64,000 bases of DNA from Thuidium tamariscinum (Eukaryota; Streptophyta; Bryopsida; Hypnales; Thuidiaceae), in the NCBI GenBank assembly GCA_947034885.2, contig OX344758.2:17139067-17203066 (forward strand), written 5' to 3'. The notes below the pieces were generated by a model. That model made no database searches, was not told the DNA's origin, and worked only from the letters and a program-made list of their open reading frames with translations. This document shows positions 59,776-64,000 of the stretch, one piece after another (the stretch's first letter is position 1; every line of letters begins with the position of its first letter). A program made the position numbers and the translations under genes.

Positions 59776-61150
59776 TCATGTCTCTTCTCTTTGTTGGCCT
59801 CTTTCTTTGACTACCACCTCTGCTTCTATAATTGCTTGTCTTCTATTGGTTAGTACCTCGAGCTCATGTACGTGGGGTTTGTTTGTGAAGACAAGCAATT
59901 TGCCATAGTCCACCAATGCCTCTATGCAAGGGTTCTTGCAATTGGGCACTTCAATCCAAGAAAGTTGGAGCAATGCATTGATATCTCTGTCTTGGCTGGC
60001 GCCAACATTCTCGTCACTACTGCTATCTACAGCAATTTCTACTTTGCGGCGCACATGATCTCCATATGCATCCTTGTTGCTTTCTCCGTCAAGCTACATG
60101 TAATAGTGCTCACAGTGAAGGAGGTCTGTGGACACGTCACTAAAGAGTTCCTCTACCTTGCAATTGAGAATGTCGCCTTCTCCTGCAATAGTGGTAGGGT
60201 TGTTTTTTTCGTCTAATGTAGATCCCTATCCTACTGCTCTTGCATACGCTCCACTAGGACCCATCTTTGAGTCTGACACATGGGAATTGAGAGGCCAAAT
60301 ACTAGTGGATCAAAATCAATTTAGAATGATTTGTAGCCATCTAGGATTAGCAAGTGTCTTTTGTTGGCTAAAATGTCATAGTGCTAACAATTTAAATTAT
60401 AAAATGTAAAATCCAAGCTTTGAACAACTCTATAGTCATCCAAACTTTGTTTTGCAAAGCAAAAAGTGCCCCTTTTTCACTAGTTTTCTTCAAAAAATCT
60501 CTATTCTTCTTCTTTCTTTTGAAGATGTAGAAGTTAGGAATATTTTTACCTTTAGCATTGACACACAATAGTACTCATAGCCATTTTCAATGGTCAGGGG
60601 TGACTTTTGTGACAATTTTGGATCCTCTTCTAGCTAGGACATGAGCTCTTCCATCTCTACCAGTGTAGGCACCTAATTTGTCGGAATTTGAGATGCAGTG
60701 TGCTTTATATTTGCAATTGTTGTATAACATTTGTAAATTATCATAGAATGTAGCAACTATTTTTGGACATAGATTTCTAGCACAATTCTCTTGAAGTACT
60801 TTTGGCTTCTTCAATGTCAGCTTGGGATGTCTTTTTCTAAAACATTCCAACCAGCCAGGGCTTGGCACTCCATCTTTGAATGGAGTGACTTTGGCTTTAG
60901 TCACTATATCTATTTTCTCCTATAGGTGACAGGGTATTCCAACTTGTGCATTTGAAAGACATATTCAATTATCTGGTTCTCTTTATGCAATGGTGAGTAC
61001 CCCATATTCTCCTCTCCTTCTACTCAAAGTGGTACCATGAATATGGCCTTTCAAAGGTGATGAAGGTATGTCATAATTTCTTGCAGCTTCTTTTAGAGGC
61101 ATACCTCCATCAACATCAACTACAACTGCTAGTCAATCCAGTTACCATTT
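59776..61150 (-). pseudogene. Decayed pogo-like (Tc1/mariner) transposase
   Basis: Read on the minus strand, pieces of one transposase appear in order. First comes an HTH start (MPLKEAARNYDIPSSPLKGH, about 61120-61060). A CENP-B-type DNA-binding part follows at 60904-60760 (VTPFKDGVPSPGWLECFRKR). The start of the DDE domain is at about 60700-60590 (NSDKLGAYTGRDGRAHVLAR), then NAKGKNIPNFYIFK and WMT.ELFKAWI.HFI (about 60570-60430) and LANKRHLLILDG (about 60340). The C-terminal part is at 60020-59780 (ALLQLSWIEVPNCKNPCIEA, LVDYGK). Several stops and frame changes interrupt it. The usual D-E-T-G after the first catalytic Asp reads D-K-L-G, and the third catalytic region was not recognised. Such enzymes cut and paste DNA at TA sites. 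This copy is dead. The surrounding GC-richer DNA (58.9-62.0 kb) may be the rest of the element, but its ends were not found. Confidence 0.8.
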
Positions 61151-62050
61151 TTTTCCTCTTCCATAGTGGTGCATGCATAGTGTCCACTATCCAATGACAA
61201 GTTCGGAAGACGACACTAACGGAGCATTTGATCATTTACCTATTGTGTAGGGTTTGCTATCCGTTGTAGGCGTGAAGCATTGACTTTGTTGCATTAAGTC
61301 CTCCGCCATTGTTACAATGTTGGCAGCCTTTGCATGACATCCCTACAGATGGGTCTACATCACCGGTGCCGCAAGAAGGACAACAACGTATTATTGGGGA
61401 CAAATTAGCAAGGTACCAGTTCCACCTTGTAGTGCACGCTCACCACTCTAGCTCATCGCCTATACTGTTCTCACTATTTATACTGCAATAGTGACTCCAT
61501 CTTACTATCGGTTGTCTTACATTTTTTTGTTAGTATGCTCTTTAGCTTTCTAGTAGGTCGGACAGTCCTTTGATATTCTGCAAGTCCTCCAATCCCTTGT
61601 CCCTTTTTCACCCAATTCGATCTCTTGTCTCAAATCCAAGAACTCCTTGTCACAAAAGTCTGAATCATTGCTAGCCAATCCGCATTTTCCATCATGTATA
61701 CTTCCGAAATTGTCTATGGACCTGTTGTTGATGCCAGGGCTCCCATCCTCATTAGTACTACCATCAGTCATAATTGATTCTTTGTTGTTTGCGGAAGAGA
61801 AATCAATGCTATTGCTTTGCTCAAATGTAGACTACATTTGATCAACTCTAATTCTGCACATAGACTCCTTTCTACATTGATTTTTGCATCCTCATGGTGC
61901 TTTTCACCATTGATGTACAGGAATTTCAATTCCCATGCATGTGCAACCAACAGTGTTGGCCTCCAGTGTTGTAAATTTTTTAGGCGTCATTTTAGAGTAG
62001 TGGATATGCATTCACTTCATTTTATGGGCTACAATTTGTATAGCTGAGCC
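61151..62050. other. Balanced-composition DNA upstream of the transposase relic
   Basis: Contains a minus-strand frame at 61771-61550 rich in Asp, Asn and Ser (SIDNFGSIHDGKCGLASNDS) with no known domain, and short plus-strand frames. It may be a second, degraded frame of the same element. No inverted ends were found. Confidence 0.3.
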
Positions 62051-63280
62051 TATTTTGTAAAATAAATTGTATTATTTTGTGAAAGTGTTGGCCTTCTAAT
62101 TATCCATTAATCCACAATGTTGTTCATAATGAAGCCCACCATTTGTTTAAAATATTGTGTATGACTTGAAAATAAAATTGCAACCTTTATTTGAAAAAAA
62201 AGTGCCTTCTATTATGTTCTTCCAAGTTCCAATTAATGGTACAAAACAATTATGAAATTGATTACAACTACCCAATTAATCAATTGAAGAAAATCTATCA
62301 ATCACCTAATTTGGTACAATTTCCATAACTGCTCTCAATTTTCTTTGTTGCATTCACCATTTTGAAGCTCTCTATAGAAGAGATTGATAATGTCCAGACA
62401 CTTTTCGAGCTTCCTAACATAATTGCAATCTTCACCACAAACCACTCATCTAAATTGGTTAACCTTCTAATGCAACAATTTTTCCCCCCATATCAGAAAA
62501 AATTTCCCCCTACCAAACCTAGCCAGGAGCTATGTTAAATTCCTTAATCCTTAAATGTCCAAGGCACCAAAATTTGGTACTTGCAAAACTTTGAAGTTAA
62601 ATATAATCTTTAGAACCTAGTTCATATTTTTAGTAGTTTATATTTTCAAAAACTTTTTTTTGAGGTCTAGTTATAGCATTAAAAACATAATTTTGAAAAT
62701 GATTGATTATTATTTTTCTATACAAGATTTGTATAAGGGTGTCCATTGCAAATTTGCAATCTTTACTTTCTATAGTGTTGAAGGCTCATGGAAATGAGCC
62801 TCAAATACATTAAAGCTTGGAGAAAAAAACACATTACAAATTCATTTAAAAAAATTGTAGAACAAGTTTTGAGAAGTGATAAATACATTGGAATTATGCA
62901 TATTAAGTCCTTTAACTTCATATTTTCTTAGTGACCAACTTTATAAACTTGATATGTAAAAAGAGGATCAAAAGACTTCAAGTCACTTCGATAGATTTCA
63001 CACCCTCTTAATCAAACATTATAATTTTCCAAGCCATAAGTACAGTAATATTGTTGTCTTTTCTTTTCCTAAGTAATTTCTAATATTTTTAATTTGAATT
63101 TCTATAGTTACCTTTTTTTTAAAATTGATAAAGCTTATCAAAATGATGGCTTTTTGTTCAATTTACATCAATAAGCTCAAAAAAGGTCTTGGTCATTTAG
63201 GTTTTACTCAATATGATGAACCAACCAACCATATAAAATAATCATTCACAAGTGACATAAGAAAAAAATGGCCCCTAGCT
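62051..63280. other. AT-rich gene-free block
   Basis: Nothing recognisable seen here: no coding frame, no clear repeat. Confidence 0.5.
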
Positions 63281-63520
63281 TGGGCTTCTCCTTCAGTCCG
63301 GGTATCAACCGGGCCTCTTCCTTATCTTCGAGGATCACGAAAACGGATTACAATTGGCCGCCATCATAGCTTGAAATGCAGCCCCTGAACTCAAACGCCC
63401 TCAAGATTTGTTAGAGGTCATTGTCCAAATGAATAGGGTATCATGCATGGCCGCAGCATGTGGTTCAATCAAGGCCACTGAGTGATTGCATATTAAGCCC
63501 CATCAGTGATAATAGCTACC
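63281..63520. other. Short GC-richer island of unknown origin
   Basis: About 240 bp of balanced composition (CTTCAGTCCGGGTATCAACC and following) between AT-rich DNA and the terminal tandem repeat. No protein similarity recognised in any frame. It could be a fragment of a gene or transposon. Confidence 0.35.
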
Positions 63521-63522
63521 TG

Positions 63523-64000
63523 CAGCCCTTTTTTTTTACTTTTTGTGAAAGTGCCAAGATGGTGATCACTTCAAATTTGGTGAAGCATTGTATTTTTACA
63601 TTCATCCATCATTTGGACTTAAAAACACTTTTTCGTCATATTCATACACTTTTTCATCCAAATTTGGCAACTTCATCCATATTTTAAAGGAAACTAGAAA
63701 ATTTCTGGCAAAAAAATATTACTTTTATCTGGCAAAAAAAAGACATTTATTTTGAAATGGTCCAATCTGGCCACATGGTGTAGGAAAAAAAAAGGCTGGC
63801 TACCTGGGTTGGTTGGTTCTTGGACTTCTTTTTTACCAAATTGCACCAGCCCTTTTTTTTTTACTTTTTGAGAAAGTGCCAAGATGGCGATCACTTCAAA
63901 TTCAATGAAGCATTGGATTTCTACATTCATCCATATTTTGGACTTAAAAATACTATTCCATCATATTCATACACTTTTTCATCCAAATTTGGCAAATTCA
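63523..64000. repeat. Tandem repeat, 324-bp period, cut by the window end
   Basis: A segment of about 154 bp starting CAGCCCTTTTTTTTTACTTT at 63523 recurs at 63847 with a few changes (AGTGCCAAGATGG.GATCACT, TCATATTCATACACTTTTTC). Between them lies a spacer with its own poly-A tracts. It continues past the window, so unit number is unknown. Confidence 0.88.

Noticed and set aside
59866-60409. Plus-strand frames in the transposase relic
   Set aside because: Antisense to minus-strand pieces that match a pogo-like transposase.

Overview
The window looks like nuclear DNA of a land plant, most likely a bryophyte-grade plant such as a moss. Three things support this: spliced legume-lectin receptor kinases, a gene of the plant-specific DYAD/SWITCH1/AMEIOTIC1 meiosis family, and plant-type (TTTAGGG)n-like repeats. 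Genes have balanced to GC-rich coding sequence and sit as islands in very AT-rich, repeat-filled DNA. The exact lineage is inferred, not proven.

Layout. 1-7.3 kb is gene-free AT-rich DNA with small inverted-repeat elements. 8.4-12.6 kb holds L-type lectin receptor kinase copy 1 (+ strand, two exons). 12.7-27.2 kb is mostly repeats: TA-flanked MITEs, a 1.45-kb palindrome and dispersed AT-rich repeats. 27.7-30.8 kb holds lectin receptor kinase copy 2, a tandem duplicate of copy 1, and homology to copy 1 is also visible in the 5' leader, the intron and the downstream DNA. 31-35.2 kb has a 59-bp exact duplication, a CACTA-like palindromic MITE and a 1.1-kb foldback. 35.3-45.2 kb is one 9.8-kb element with 20-bp inverted ends and an 8-bp target duplication (hAT-like). 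It contains no visible transposase but is full of CpG-rich motif arrays, hairpin repeats, a 2.25-kb foldback and minisatellites. 46.7-51 kb (- strand) is the DYAD-like gene. 51.7-58.8 kb is again AT-rich with a MITE and a 1.4-kb foldback. 59.7-61.2 kb holds a decayed pogo-like (Tc1/mariner) transposase on the - strand, and the last 0.5 kb is a 324-bp-period tandem repeat that runs off the window.

Functionally, the host genes are two surface receptor kinases (lectin ectodomain, one membrane helix, Ser/Thr kinase) and one nuclear meiosis regulator. There is no sign of an operon-like or clustered pathway. The most unusual object is the 9.8-kb element. No retroviral, LTR-retrotransposon or Polinton coding sequence was recognised, and no tRNA, rRNA or CRISPR array was seen.
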